DNA from: Sphingomonadaceae bacterium
Lineage (GTDB): Bacteria; Pseudomonadota; Alphaproteobacteria; Sphingomonadales; Sphingomonadaceae
Assembly: GCA_009926135.1 (NCBI GenBank)
Contig: RFPL01000001.1
Span: forward strand, 465,727-529,726
Direction: 5' to 3'
Length of the DNA stretch: 64,000 nucleotides
Shown: positions 23,685-31,640 of the stretch, piece after piece
Layout: every line of letters begins with the position of its first letter
Position numbering within the stretch: position 1 is the stretch's first letter
Notes under the pieces: model-generated
The model's database searches: none
What the model was told of the DNA's origin: nothing
Seen by the model: the letters and a program-made list of their open reading frames with translations, nothing else
Made by a program: the position numbers and the translations under genes

Positions 23685-25112
23685 ATGATGGAAGAACAGG
23701 AAGCGCTCGATCTCGCCGCGGACTGGGCTGACATCAGCCGGGGCCTGCGCAAGGATCTGGGGAACCAGCTGTACAGCCAGTGGATCAAGCCGATCCAGCT
23801 GGGCGCGCTGTGCAAGCAGGACGGCAAGCTTGATCTCTACCTGCCTAACGAATTCGCGGCCAACTGGGTGGCTGATCGCTTTGCTGACCGGCTCTCGCTG
23901 GCCTGGAAGATTGCCCGGCCCGATATCCGCAACGTCCAGATCAGCGTTCTGCCTGGTCGCCGCCCGCTGCCGGGGCTGCGTCTCGGACGGGATGACAATC
24001 GCCGCGCCGCCAACGATGGCACGGTCATGTCGCAGCCCGGCGATGCGCTGGGAATGAGCGCGGCCGAGCTGGGGTCGCTTGGCCAGGGGCCGATCGGGCT
24101 TGATCCATCGCTGACCTTCGCCAGTTTCGTTACCGGTTCGGCCAACGTGCTGGCCAGCAATGCTGCACAGCGTATGGCCGCGCCTGAAACGCCGCAGTTT
24201 GCGCCGCTCTATCTCAAGGCGGCGACCGGCCAGGGTAAGACTCACCTGCTCCATGCAATTGGCCATGCCTATCTCGCGAACCATCAGCGGGCGCGGATCT
24301 TCTATTGCTCGGCCGAGCGCTTCATGGTCGAATTCGTCCAGGCGCTTCGTCAGAACCAGACTATCGAATTCAAGGCCCGCCTGCGCGGCTTCGACCTGCT
24401 GCTGGTCGATGACATCCAGTTCATCATCGGCAAGGCTTCGGCCCAGGAAGAACTGCTTTACACGATCGATGCACTGCTGGCCGAAGGCAAGCGGCTGGTT
24501 TTCGCCGCCGACCGGGCGCCCCAGGCGCTCGACGGGGTGGAGCAGCGGCTGCTCTCGCGTCTCTCCATGGGACTGGTCGCAGATATCCAGCCGGCAGACA
24601 TCGACCTGCGCCGCTCGATCCTGGAGCACCGGCTGCAACGCTTCTCACCCAGCCACGTGCCGGGCGATGTGGTCGAGTTTCTCGCCCGCACGATCAATCG
24701 CAATGTCCGCGAACTGGTCGGTGGCCTCAACAAGTTGATCGCTTATGCCCAGCTGACCGGTCAGGCCGTCTCGCTGCAACTGGCCGAAGAACAGCTGACC
24801 GATATCCTGTCGGCCAACCGCCGCCGCATCACGATCGACGAGATTCAGCGCACGGTCTGCCAGTTCTACCGGGTCGACCGGACCGAGATGGCCTCAAAGC
24901 GCCGCGCCCGGGCCGTAGTCCGTCCGCGTCAGGTGGCGATGTACCTCGCCAAGGTGCTGACACCGCGCAGCTATCCGGAAATCGGCCGCAAGTTTGGCGG
25001 GCGTGATCACTCGACAGTGATCCACGCGGTGCGCTTGATCGAAGACCTGCGGACCCGCGATGCCGACATGGATGGTGACGTGCGCAGTCTGCTGCGCCAG
25101 TTGGAAAGCTGA
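23685..25112 (+). CDS. dnaA: Chromosomal replication initiator DnaA
   Basis: A 475-residue AAA+ initiator from ATG 23685 (a second ATG follows immediately). Domain I has LGNQLYSQWIKPIQL. The Walker A variant ATGQGKTHLLHAIG is near residue 180, Walker B is LLLVDDIQFIIGK, and the arginine-finger region is VFAADRAPQALDGVEQRLLS. The domain IV signature is GGRDHSTVIHAVRLIEDL. It binds DnaA boxes and opens oriC. Its place after rpsT matches Caulobacter and other alphaproteobacteria. Downstream, 25154-25186 carries two small inverted repeats. Confidence 0.97.
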   Translation: MMEEQEALDLAADWADISRGLRKDLGNQLYSQWIKPIQLGALCKQDGKLDLYLPNEFAANWVADRFADRLSLAWKIARPDIRNVQISVLPGRRPLPGLRLGRDDNRRAANDGTVMSQPGDALGMSAAELGSLGQGPIGLDPSLTFASFVTGSANVLASNAAQRMAAPETPQFAPLYLKAATGQGKTHLLHAIGHAYLANHQRARIFYCSAERFMVEFVQALRQNQTIEFKARLRGFDLLLVDDIQFIIGKASAQEELLYTIDALLAEGKRLVFAADRAPQALDGVEQRLLSRLSMGLVADIQPADIDLRRSILEHRLQRFSPSHVPGDVVEFLARTINRNVRELVGGLNKLIAYAQLTGQAVSLQLAEEQLTDILSANRRRITIDEIQRTVCQFYRVDRTEMASKRRARAVVRPRQVAMYLAKVLTPRSYPEIGRKFGGRDHSTVIHAVRLIEDLRTRDADMDGDVRSLLRQLES

Positions 25113-25153
25113 TAGCTTCTCCACTCCCAATAGTTCGGTGATCCCCAGCCCTT

Positions 25154-25186
25154 GCACAGGCTTGTGCACATGGCTGTCCACAGCCA
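25154..25186. repeat. Tandem small inverted repeats after dnaA
   Basis: GCACA/TGTGC (25154-25158 with 25163-25167) is followed at once by TGGCTGT/ACAGCCA (25171-25177 with 25180-25186). The second contains CTGTCCACA, a 7-of-9 match to a DnaA box. No T-run follows, so this is at best a weak terminator. It lies between the convergent ends of dnaA and the TetR gene. Confidence 0.4.
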
Positions 25187-25191
25187 GCTGA

Positions 25192-25764
25192 TCAGTCGCG
25201 CGGGCCGGGCTGGTCTGCCAACAGGCAGGAGAGTGCGGCTGCCATTCGTGAGGCAATTTCGTCCTCGCTGCAGATGTCGACCAAGGCGAGGCCGTCGATC
25301 ACGGCGATGATCGCGGCGGCGGTGCCTTCGCGGTCGGCGCCCTGGGGCAAGTCGAGCCGGGCGTCGACCCAGTGCCGGAAGCCTGCCATGACCTGTGCAA
25401 CGATAGCCGGGAATGGCGCTTCACCCCGCGCGGCGGCGGCCACCACCTCGACCCATAGCCGCATGAACCGGCGCATTTCCGGCCTGGTCGTGAAGGCTGC
25501 AGCGCGGCGGATTAGTTCCGCTGGAGGGAGCGGGGCACCATCGGGGATCGCCTGGGCCAGCCGCACGGACAGTTCGCCAGCCACGCGCGCCATTACGGCG
25601 TCCAGAACCTCGGCCTTGTCGGTAAAGTAGTAGAGCAGCATCCGGTCACTTACCCCGGCCGCAGCGGCGAGCTGGCGCAGGCTAGTGCGGGCCAGTCCGT
25701 GCTCCAACAGGTGCTCGGCCAGCCGTTCGATCACCGCCTCGCGCTGTTCGTCCCTGATACTCAT
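25192..25764 (-). CDS. TetR family transcriptional regulator
   Basis: A 190-residue protein. The N-terminal HTH reads TSLRQLAAAAGVSDRMLLYYF, followed by DKAEVLDAVMARVAGELS. The C-terminal ligand domain has no recognised subtype. It is divergent from the small membrane gene at 25828, and two 16-base palindromes at 25774-25789 and 25801-25816 fill the space between, implying repression of both genes by two dimers. The inducer is unknown. Confidence 0.9.
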   Translation of the reverse strand: MSIRDEQREAVIERLAEHLLEHGLARTSLRQLAAAAGVSDRMLLYYFTDKAEVLDAVMARVAGELSVRLAQAIPDGAPLPPAELIRRAAAFTTRPEMRRFMRLWVEVVAAAARGEAPFPAIVAQVMAGFRHWVDARLDLPQGADREGTAAAIIAVIDGLALVDICSEDEIASRMAAALSCLLADQPGPRD

Positions 25765-25773
25765 CTCACCTCT

Positions 25774-25816
25774 TGTAGCACTCGTTACATCACGATACTA
25801 TGTAGCGACTGCTACA
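25774..25816. promoter_or_regulatory. Two tandem TetR operators TGTARCnnnnnGYTACA-like
   Basis: Site 1, 25774-25789, is TGTAGCACTCGTTACA (arms TGTA-C/G-TACA). Site 2, 25801-25816, is TGTAGCGACTGCTACA, with perfect 6-base arms. Centre-to-centre spacing is 27 bases. Both lie between the divergent starts of the TetR gene and the broken small membrane gene. Confidence 0.72.
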
Positions 25817-25827
25817 AGGAATCACCC

Positions 25828-26166
25828 GTGACGCTCTTCCGTCTGTTCCTGCTCGTCTGCCTGGTCGCGATTATCGCTTACACCTCGGTCACGATTGCCA
25901 ATCATGGCTGGAACCTGCTGCCGGTCTTCTTCGGCGACATGGCCAAAATGGGCTGGTAGGGTCAGTTCAACCTTGATTTCATGTGTTTCCTCGGGCTGGC
26001 GGCGAACTGGGTCGCGTGGCGCCACCAATTCAGCCCAGGCGGTATGGCGCTGGGTCTCACTGCCTTTTTCGGCGGTATGCTGTTCCTGTCGGCCTACCTG
26101 CTGTTCCACTCTTATCGGACAGATGGTGACGTAAAGGCGCTGCTGCTGGGGCCAGCCAGGCTTTAG
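25828..26166 (+). pseudogene. Small membrane protein (DUF2834-like) interrupted by in-frame TAG
   Basis: Reading from GTG 25828 gives 43 residues with one membrane segment (LFRLFLLVCLVAIIAYTSV), then TAG at 25957-25959. The same frame continues with good coding character (GQFNLDFMCFLGLAANWVAW, then a second and third hydrophobic segment) to TAG at 26166. The joined 112-codon reading has the size and helix layout of DUF2834-type three- or four-helix membrane proteins, including the QFNLDF stretch at the break. It is probably a nonsense mutation; a sequencing error or readthrough remains possible. It is controlled by the divergent TetR operators. The family assignment is tentative. Confidence 0.65.
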
Positions 26167-26933
26167 GCAGTCATCCCGCCATCGACGATCAGTTCGCTGC
26201 CGGTGGTAAAAGCGGCGCGGTCGCTGGCGAGGAAGACGACTGCATCGGCCACGTTCTGCGGCTCGCCAAGATGGCCCAACGGGTGCGCTGCAGAAACTGC
26301 CGCAAGGCTCTCGTTATTGCCCACGCCCTGTGCGCCGGCGAAATCGTCGATCAGCTTGCGGCCCATCGCGGTGTCGATCACCCCGGGGTGGACCGAGTTG
26401 ACGCGGATGCGCGCCGCCGCCAGCTCCTTGGCACAGCCCTTGGTGAACAAGCGCACCGCGCCCTTGGTGCTGTTGTAGCACGAGCCGCCCGCTGCGCCTT
26501 CGATCCCCGCGACTGAAGACAGGTTCACGATCGCCGTGCCGCCGCGCCACAGGTGCGCGCGCTCGGCCAGCAATGGAATTGCCGCGCGGGTGCCCATGAA
26601 TACCCCTTCGACATTGACGGCATGGAGCCGGCGCCAGTCGTCCAACGTGGTCTCCAGGATGGGCTTGAACAGCCATAGCCCGGCATTGTTGACCAGCACG
26701 TCCAGCCCGCCCAGTTCAGCGCGCAGCCAGTCCATCGTTGCGGCCCAGTCAGCTTCGCTGGTTACGTCCTGCGCGCGGGCGATCCCGCCAATCTCGGCGG
26801 CGAGGTCATCGGGTTCCTTGAGGTCGGTCACCGCAACCTTGGCTCCGGCTGCGGCCAGCGCCCGCGCCGTAGCGGCCCCCAGTCCCTGCGAGGCTCCGGT
26901 AACCAGCGCGATCCGACCGTCCATGTCACCCAT
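26163..26933 (-). CDS. Short-chain dehydrogenase/reductase
   Basis: A 256-residue classical SDR: cofactor motif TGASQGLGAATA, then Asp in AVTDLKEPDD (NAD preference), VNNAGLWLFKP, catalytic Ser in NLSSVAGIEGA, and Tyr plus Lys shifted as CYNSTKGAVRL. The C-terminal GSELIVDGG is typical of 3-oxoacyl reductase-like SDRs. It follows the acyl-CoA ligase by 3 bases in one operon, so an acyl-CoA or alcohol substrate is plausible. The first ATG (26933) is used; 26924 is an alternative. Confidence 0.88.
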   Translation of the reverse strand: MGDMDGRIALVTGASQGLGAATARALAAAGAKVAVTDLKEPDDLAAEIGGIARAQDVTSEADWAATMDWLRAELGGLDVLVNNAGLWLFKPILETTLDDWRRLHAVNVEGVFMGTRAAIPLLAERAHLWRGGTAIVNLSSVAGIEGAAGGSCYNSTKGAVRLFTKGCAKELAAARIRVNSVHPGVIDTAMGRKLIDDFAGAQGVGNNESLAAVSAAHPLGHLGEPQNVADAVVFLASDRAAFTTGSELIVDGGMTA

Positions 26934-26936
26934 TTC

Positions 26937-28628
26937 TCAGGCCTCCGCAGTCTGACGGGCCAGTTCGTCGCGCAGTTCGCGGCGCAGGAACTTGCCATTG
27001 GCATTGCGCGGCAGTGCCTCGTCCAGGAACCAGACGTAGCGAGGCACCTTGTGCTTGGCCATGACGCCGCCGCAGTGCGCGCGCAGGGCCTCCGCATCAA
27101 GCGCTTCGCCCGGCTTGAGGACGATGGCGACGCCGACTTCCTCGCCCAAGCGTTCGTCAGGCACGCCGAAGACGCAGCATTCAGCCACGGCAGGATGGCG
27201 ATAGATCCCGGCCTCGACCTCGGTGCAGAACACGTTCTCGCCGCCGCGCAGGACCATGTCCTTCTTGCGATCGACGATAAAGATGAAGCCATCCTCGTCG
27301 ATCCGCGCAACGTCGCCGGTGTGGAGCCAGCCATCGGTGAACGAGGCCGCATTGGCGTCTGGGCGGTTGAGATAGCCCTTGATCACCGAAGATCCCTTGA
27401 CCCACAGTTCGCCCACTTCGCCCTGCGGCACTTCGTTGCCATCATCGTCGACGCACTTCACGTCGAAATTGGGCATCGACGGCCCGGCGCTGCTGGGCCG
27501 GTCGACGAAAAAGTCGCCGCCGACCGAAGTGATGATCCCGCAAGTCTCGGTCATCCCATAGCCGGTCGAGGGCCGCGCCGATGGGATCTTCTGATCGATC
27601 GCGCCAACTTGGTCTGGCGGAACCTGCGCGCCGCCGCCCGACATGTTGAGCAGGCTGGAGGTATCGTACTTATCGAAATCCGGGTGATTGATCAGCTCGC
27701 GCGCCATGACCGGCACGCCCGACAGGCCGTTGCAACGCTCAGTCTCGATCAGCTTCAACGCCGCGCCGGCATCCCAGCGGTACATCAACACCATCTTGCC
27801 GCCCTGGGCAGTCGCGGCATAGGCGGCGCAATTGTTGGCGGTGACGTGGAACAGCGGTGTGGTGACAAGTGTCGCCGGGATCGGCGGTTCGGTCGGGATC
27901 GCTGCCCCGCCGCCCCGCTCGGTCGCCATGCCGCTCGAAGCGCCAGCATACAGCAGGTTCATCAGGTTGGAGACGCAGCCGCGGTGCGTCAGTTGCGCGC
28001 CCTTCGGATGGCCGGTGGTGCCGCTGGTATAGAAGATGCAGGCATCGCTATCTGGGTCGACCTGGACCTCCGGCATGGCGCCCGGATGGGCAATCACTTC
28101 GCTCCAGGCCGTGGTGCCGCCGGAATCGGCGCGCACCGCCACGGTCGGCACCCTGGCCGCCGGAGCAGAGCATTCGGCCAGGCGCTTCAGGCGCTCGGCA
28201 TCGGCGAAGATCACCTTGGGTGCCGAATCGGTCAGCGCGTATTCCAGCTCTTCGGCGGTCCACCAGGCATTGGTGCCAACCGCAGCCACGCCCAGGCACA
28301 GGCAGGCCCAGTAGATCAGCATCCATTCCGGGTAATTGCGCATTGCAATGGCCACGCGATCACCGGGGCGCACGCCCTGCTCCCATAGCCAGGCTGTGAC
28401 CGCGCGGACCTGGTCATGCGCCTGGGTGTAAGTGATCCGTTCCCCTTCATAGACCAGGTAGTCGCGCGGGCCGAAGGCGGCCGTCGACAGCCAGAACTCC
28501 CGCCCCGAAGGCGGCGCATTCTTGTAAACCTTCATCCGGTGGCCAAGCACCTCGGCCTCGACAATCTCGAAGGGGCCGCCAGGACCGGTTAGTTCGCTGC
28601 GCACCTGGCGCAATTGGGCGTAATGCAT
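26937..28628 (-). CDS. Acyl-CoA synthetase (AMP-dependent ligase)
   Basis: A 563-residue ANL-family enzyme that adenylates a carboxylic acid and transfers it to CoA. Motifs: P-loop YTSGTTGHPKGAQLTH, A5 STGYGMTETCG, A7 GWLHTGDVARIDEDG, A8 IVDRKKDMVLRGGENV and the catalytic Lys in NANGKFLRR. It is cytoplasmic and fatty-acid-like substrates are likely. The operator palindrome at 28648-28663 begins 20 bases ahead of the ATG. It is first in an operon with the SDR at 26163 and divergent from moeB. Confidence 0.93.
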   Translation of the reverse strand: MHYAQLRQVRSELTGPGGPFEIVEAEVLGHRMKVYKNAPPSGREFWLSTAAFGPRDYLVYEGERITYTQAHDQVRAVTAWLWEQGVRPGDRVAIAMRNYPEWMLIYWACLCLGVAAVGTNAWWTAEELEYALTDSAPKVIFADAERLKRLAECSAPAARVPTVAVRADSGGTTAWSEVIAHPGAMPEVQVDPDSDACIFYTSGTTGHPKGAQLTHRGCVSNLMNLLYAGASSGMATERGGGAAIPTEPPIPATLVTTPLFHVTANNCAAYAATAQGGKMVLMYRWDAGAALKLIETERCNGLSGVPVMARELINHPDFDKYDTSSLLNMSGGGAQVPPDQVGAIDQKIPSARPSTGYGMTETCGIITSVGGDFFVDRPSSAGPSMPNFDVKCVDDDGNEVPQGEVGELWVKGSSVIKGYLNRPDANAASFTDGWLHTGDVARIDEDGFIFIVDRKKDMVLRGGENVFCTEVEAGIYRHPAVAECCVFGVPDERLGEEVGVAIVLKPGEALDAEALRAHCGGVMAKHKVPRYVWFLDEALPRNANGKFLRRELRDELARQTAEA

Positions 28629-28647
28629 GCCTCATCCCGTTTTGATC

Positions 28648-28663
28648 TTAATTGCCCGATTAA
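28648..28663. promoter_or_regulatory. Operator TTAATTG-CC-CGATTAA, second copy
   Basis: The arms TTAATTG and CGATTAA match the palindrome at 3007-3022 with a single arm change, and flanking C and G extend the symmetry to 18 bases. It is immediately upstream of the acyl-CoA ligase start, so a shared repressor with the SDR pair at 3.0-4.6 kb is inferred. Confidence 0.62.
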
Positions 28664-28751
28664 GTGCCGTATCGCCGGGGCGGGAGCAAGAGACTTCCTT
28701 TGCGGCGTCGACCAAAGACTTTATGGCCAAACGACCTTAAGGAACGCCGGA

Positions 28752-29522
28752 ATGACACTTGCCCCCGATCGCCTTGACCGCTTTGCCCGCCATATCGTGC
28801 TGCCTGAGCTGGGCGGGGCGGGGCAGGTGGCGCTGAGCGCGGCGCATGTGGTGCTGGTCGGCTGCGGCGGAATCGGCTCTCCCGCGCTGCAGTATCTTGC
28901 CGGAGCCGGCGTTGGCCGGCTGACCCTGATCGATGACGATGTGGTGGATCTGTCCAACCTCCAACGCCAGACGATCTTTGGCGAAGACGATATTGGTCGT
29001 CCGAAGGCCGAGGCGGCAGCGCAGTGGGTCATGCGGTTCGATGGTGCCGTCGAGGTGCGGGCGGTGTCAGGGAGGTTGGGGGGCGATAACGCCGCGCGGC
29101 TCCTCGAAGGCGCGACCCTTGTGCTCGACGGCTGTGACAACTTCGCGACTCGGCTGGCCGTGTCGGATGCCTGCGTGCAGCTGGGCGTGCCGCTGACCAG
29201 CGCCGCGCTGGGCCGGTTCCAGGGTCAGGTGGCCAACTTTGCCGGGCACTTACCGGACCAGAGTTGCTATCGCTGCTTCGTTGGCGATGCCTTTGATGCC
29301 GAGGATTGCGACACCTGCGCTGCCGACGGCGTGTTGGGGGCCATGGCGGGCTGGGTTGGCACCTTTGCCGCCATGCATGCGGTGCGAGCGTTGACTGAGG
29401 GGCATTCCGCAATGGGCGATCCGCAGTGGGGCAAAGTCCACCTGCTCGATGGACTGGCCCCGGCACTGCGGACGATCCGGATCGTCAAGGATCCGGAGTG
29501 CCGGGCCTGTTCAGCGGCCTAG
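28752..29522 (+). CDS. moeB: MoeB/ThiF-type adenylyltransferase
   Basis: A 256-residue E1-like enzyme that adenylates the C-terminal glycine of a sulfur-carrier protein (MoaD for molybdopterin, or ThiS). The start is fixed by the helix DRLDRFARHIVLPELGGAGQ. The nucleotide motif is GCGGIGSPALQYLAGAGVG, followed by DDDVVDLSNLQRQTIF with the conserved Arg. Zinc cysteine pairs are CYRC and CRAC. MoeB is preferred over ThiF by length and by the QRQ motif, but ThiF cannot be excluded because no moa or thi genes are adjacent. Its tail overlaps the sirtuin gene by 12 bases. Confidence 0.85.
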   Translation: MTLAPDRLDRFARHIVLPELGGAGQVALSAAHVVLVGCGGIGSPALQYLAGAGVGRLTLIDDDVVDLSNLQRQTIFGEDDIGRPKAEAAAQWVMRFDGAVEVRAVSGRLGGDNAARLLEGATLVLDGCDNFATRLAVSDACVQLGVPLTSAALGRFQGQVANFAGHLPDQSCYRCFVGDAFDAEDCDTCAADGVLGAMAGWVGTFAAMHAVRALTEGHSAMGDPQWGKVHLLDGLAPALRTIRIVKDPECRACSAA

Positions 29523-30212
29523 CAGCTCCGCCACCCACTGAGGCACGACTTCCGTCGCCGGGCCCAGCCGGGTTTCGTGAAACAGCGCCGAACCCTGCGA
29601 TCGCTCCAGATTGAGCTCCAGCGTCTGGATCCCCAGTTCGCGGGCTTTCTGGACCAGTCCCGCGGCGGGATAGACCGCGCCCGAAGTGCCAATCGAAACG
29701 AACAGGTCGGCCTCGCGCAGCGCACCATAGATCTCGCCCATGCGGTAGGGCATCTCGCCAAACCACACCACATCGGGCCGGAGCGTGCGGGCCTGGCAGA
29801 CCGGGCACGGTGGTCGGTCAATCAGGGGAGCGGTCCAGCGGCTGCGGACATCGCAGGACGTGCACCAGGCATTGAGGTGTTCGCCGTGCATGTGAAGCAC
29901 CCGCCGCGCCCCGGCGCGGGTGTGCAGGTCATCGACGTTCTGGGTAACGATCAGCAGATTGCCCGTCCACTTCGCGTCCAGCTCAGCCAGCGCGAAGTGG
30001 GCCGCGTTGGGCAGCTTCTCCTGAATTGCGGCACGGCGCATGTCATAGAACCGCAGCACCAGGTCCGGATCACGGGCAAAGCCTTCGGGCGTGGCGACAT
30101 CCTCGACCCGGTGTTGCTCCCACAGACCGCCGGCGGAGCGAAAAGTATCGATGCCGCTTTCGGCGCTGATCCCGGCGCCGGTCAGGATCACGATGTTGCG
30201 GATTTGGCTCAT
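29511..30212 (-). CDS. cobB: Sir2-family NAD-dependent protein deacylase
   Basis: A 233-residue sirtuin from ATG 30212. The NAD-binding motif is LTGAGISAESGIDTFRS, the catalytic His block TQNVDDLHTRAG...LHMHGE, and two CxxC zinc pairs flank the small domain (CTSC, CPVC). Tyr and Arg in FYDMRRAAI match the YxxR acyl-pocket motif of class III sirtuins (SIRT5, E. coli CobB), predicting desuccinylase/demalonylase as well as deacetylase activity. It is divergent from dapB with 35 bases between starts. Confidence 0.93.
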   Translation of the reverse strand: MSQIRNIVILTGAGISAESGIDTFRSAGGLWEQHRVEDVATPEGFARDPDLVLRFYDMRRAAIQEKLPNAAHFALAELDAKWTGNLLIVTQNVDDLHTRAGARRVLHMHGEHLNAWCTSCDVRSRWTAPLIDRPPCPVCQARTLRPDVVWFGEMPYRMGEIYGALREADLFVSIGTSGAVYPAAGLVQKARELGIQTLELNLERSQGSALFHETRLGPATEVVPQWVAELLGR

Positions 30213-30247
30213 GTCGCCCATGAAGCATGGCACGAGTGGGGACGGCA

Positions 30248-30976
30248 ATGGCAAGAATCGGGATTATCGGCAGTGCAGGGCGGATGGGGCAGGCATTGGC
30301 CGATGCAATCGCCGCTGCGGGCCATGAACAGGCCGGCGGGATCGACCAGGGCGGTGACCTGGCAGCGCTGGCGGCACAGAGCGACGTGCTGGTGGACTTC
30401 TCCGCCCCGGCCGCATTGGAGGGCAACCTGGACGCCGCCGTGGCGGCAGGGGTGCCAATCGTTGTCGGCACCACAGGCCTGGAAGAGCGGCACCACTGGC
30501 TGTGCGATAGCGCGGCCGAGCGGATCGCCGTGCTGCAGACCGGCAATACCTCGCTTGGCGTCACCCTGCTCGCCCATCTGGTCCGCGAGGCGGCAAGCCG
30601 CCTCGGCGAAGACTGGGACATCGAGATTTCGGAGACCCATCACCGGATGAAGGTCGATGCGCCATCCGGCACGGCGCTGCTGCTGGGCGAGGCGGCTGCG
30701 GCTGGCCGCGGGCTTGACCTGGCCGGACACAGCGCCCGCGGGCGGGACGGGGTCACCGGCGCACGCCAGTCCGGCGAAATCGGCTTTGCTGCCTTGCGCG
30801 GCGGTTCCGTAGCGGGCGACCACACGGTCCATTTCCTCGGCGCGGATGAGCGCTTGTCGCTCACCCACCTGGCAGAGAACCGCACGATCTTCGCCAAGGG
30901 TGCGGTGCGCGCCGCCCAGTGGCTGGTGGGCAAGCCGGCTGGCCGATATGGCATGGGCGAGGTGCTCGGCCTTTGA
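30248..30976 (+). CDS. dapB: 4-hydroxy-tetrahydrodipicolinate reductase DapB
   Basis: A 242-residue NAD(P)H-dependent reductase of the lysine/diaminopimelate pathway. The start at ATG 30248 puts the Rossmann motif GSAGRMGQALADA at residue 8. The catalytic region ETHHRMKVDAPSGTALLLGE contains the HH dyad and Lys. Its stop overlaps the nth TTG start by 4 bases. dapE, for a later step of the same pathway, lies 2 kb on in the opposite direction. Confidence 0.95.
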   Translation: MARIGIIGSAGRMGQALADAIAAAGHEQAGGIDQGGDLAALAAQSDVLVDFSAPAALEGNLDAAVAAGVPIVVGTTGLEERHHWLCDSAAERIAVLQTGNTSLGVTLLAHLVREAASRLGEDWDIEISETHHRMKVDAPSGTALLLGEAAAAGRGLDLAGHSARGRDGVTGARQSGEIGFAALRGGSVAGDHTVHFLGADERLSLTHLAENRTIFAKGAVRAAQWLVGKPAGRYGMGEVLGL

Positions 30977-31632
30977 AGCGCGACCAGATCTTCGAATTCT
31001 TTCGCCGCCTCGCCGAGGACAACCCTTCGCCCGAAACCGAGCTGGAATTCGGCAACACCTACCAACTGCTGGTCGCCGTGACGCTTTCCGCCCAGTCGAC
31101 CGACGTGGGCGTCAACAAGGCGACCCGCCGGCTGTTCAAACTGGTCAAGACTCCGGCGGAAATGGTCGCGCTGGGTGAGGCAGGGTTGAAGGAACACATC
31201 AAGACGATTGGCCTGTTCAACACCAAGGCCAAGAACGTGATCGCCCTCTCGGAAATTCTGGTGCGCGATTACGGCGGTGAGGTTCCCGCAGATCGCGATG
31301 CGTTGACCGGGCTACCCGGCGTGGGTCGCAAGACCGCCAATGTCGTGATGAACTGCGCTTTCGGGGCCGAGACTTTTGCGGTCGATACCCATATCTTCCG
31401 CGTTGGCAACCGCACCGGGCTGGCCAAGGGCAAGACGCCGCTGGCGGTCGAGAAGGGCCTGGAGAAGAAGGTGCCGCAGCCCTTCCGGGTTGGCGCGCAT
31501 CACTGGCTGATCCTGCACGGCCGCTACATCTGCAAGGCGCGCACGCCCGAATGCTGGCGCTGCCCGGTGGCGGACCTCTGTGCCTACAAGCCGAAGACGC
31601 CAGCCCCGAAGGGCAAGGTTAGGCCAGCTTAA
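30973..31632 (+). CDS. nth: Endonuclease III
   Basis: A 219-residue DNA glycosylase/AP lyase for oxidised pyrimidines. The start is TTG 30973, giving a TTGA overlap with dapB; the frame is open upstream but inside dapB. The helix-hairpin-helix is LTGLPGVGRKTANVV with the catalytic Lys, and the catalytic Asp is in AVDTHIFRVGNRTG. The [4Fe-4S] loop is C-x6-C-x2-C-x5-C near the C terminus. It converges with the symporter at a 9-base gap. Confidence 0.95.
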   Translation: MKRDQIFEFFRRLAEDNPSPETELEFGNTYQLLVAVTLSAQSTDVGVNKATRRLFKLVKTPAEMVALGEAGLKEHIKTIGLFNTKAKNVIALSEILVRDYGGEVPADRDALTGLPGVGRKTANVVMNCAFGAETFAVDTHIFRVGNRTGLAKGKTPLAVEKGLEKKVPQPFRVGAHHWLILHGRYICKARTPECWRCPVADLCAYKPKTPAPKGKVRPA

Positions 31633-31640
31633 GGTCCGCT

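Noticed and set aside
25957..25959. Reassigned TAG (for example pyrrolysine or programmed readthrough)
   Set aside because: Nothing in the window points to such a system; a nonsense mutation or sequencing error is simpler.
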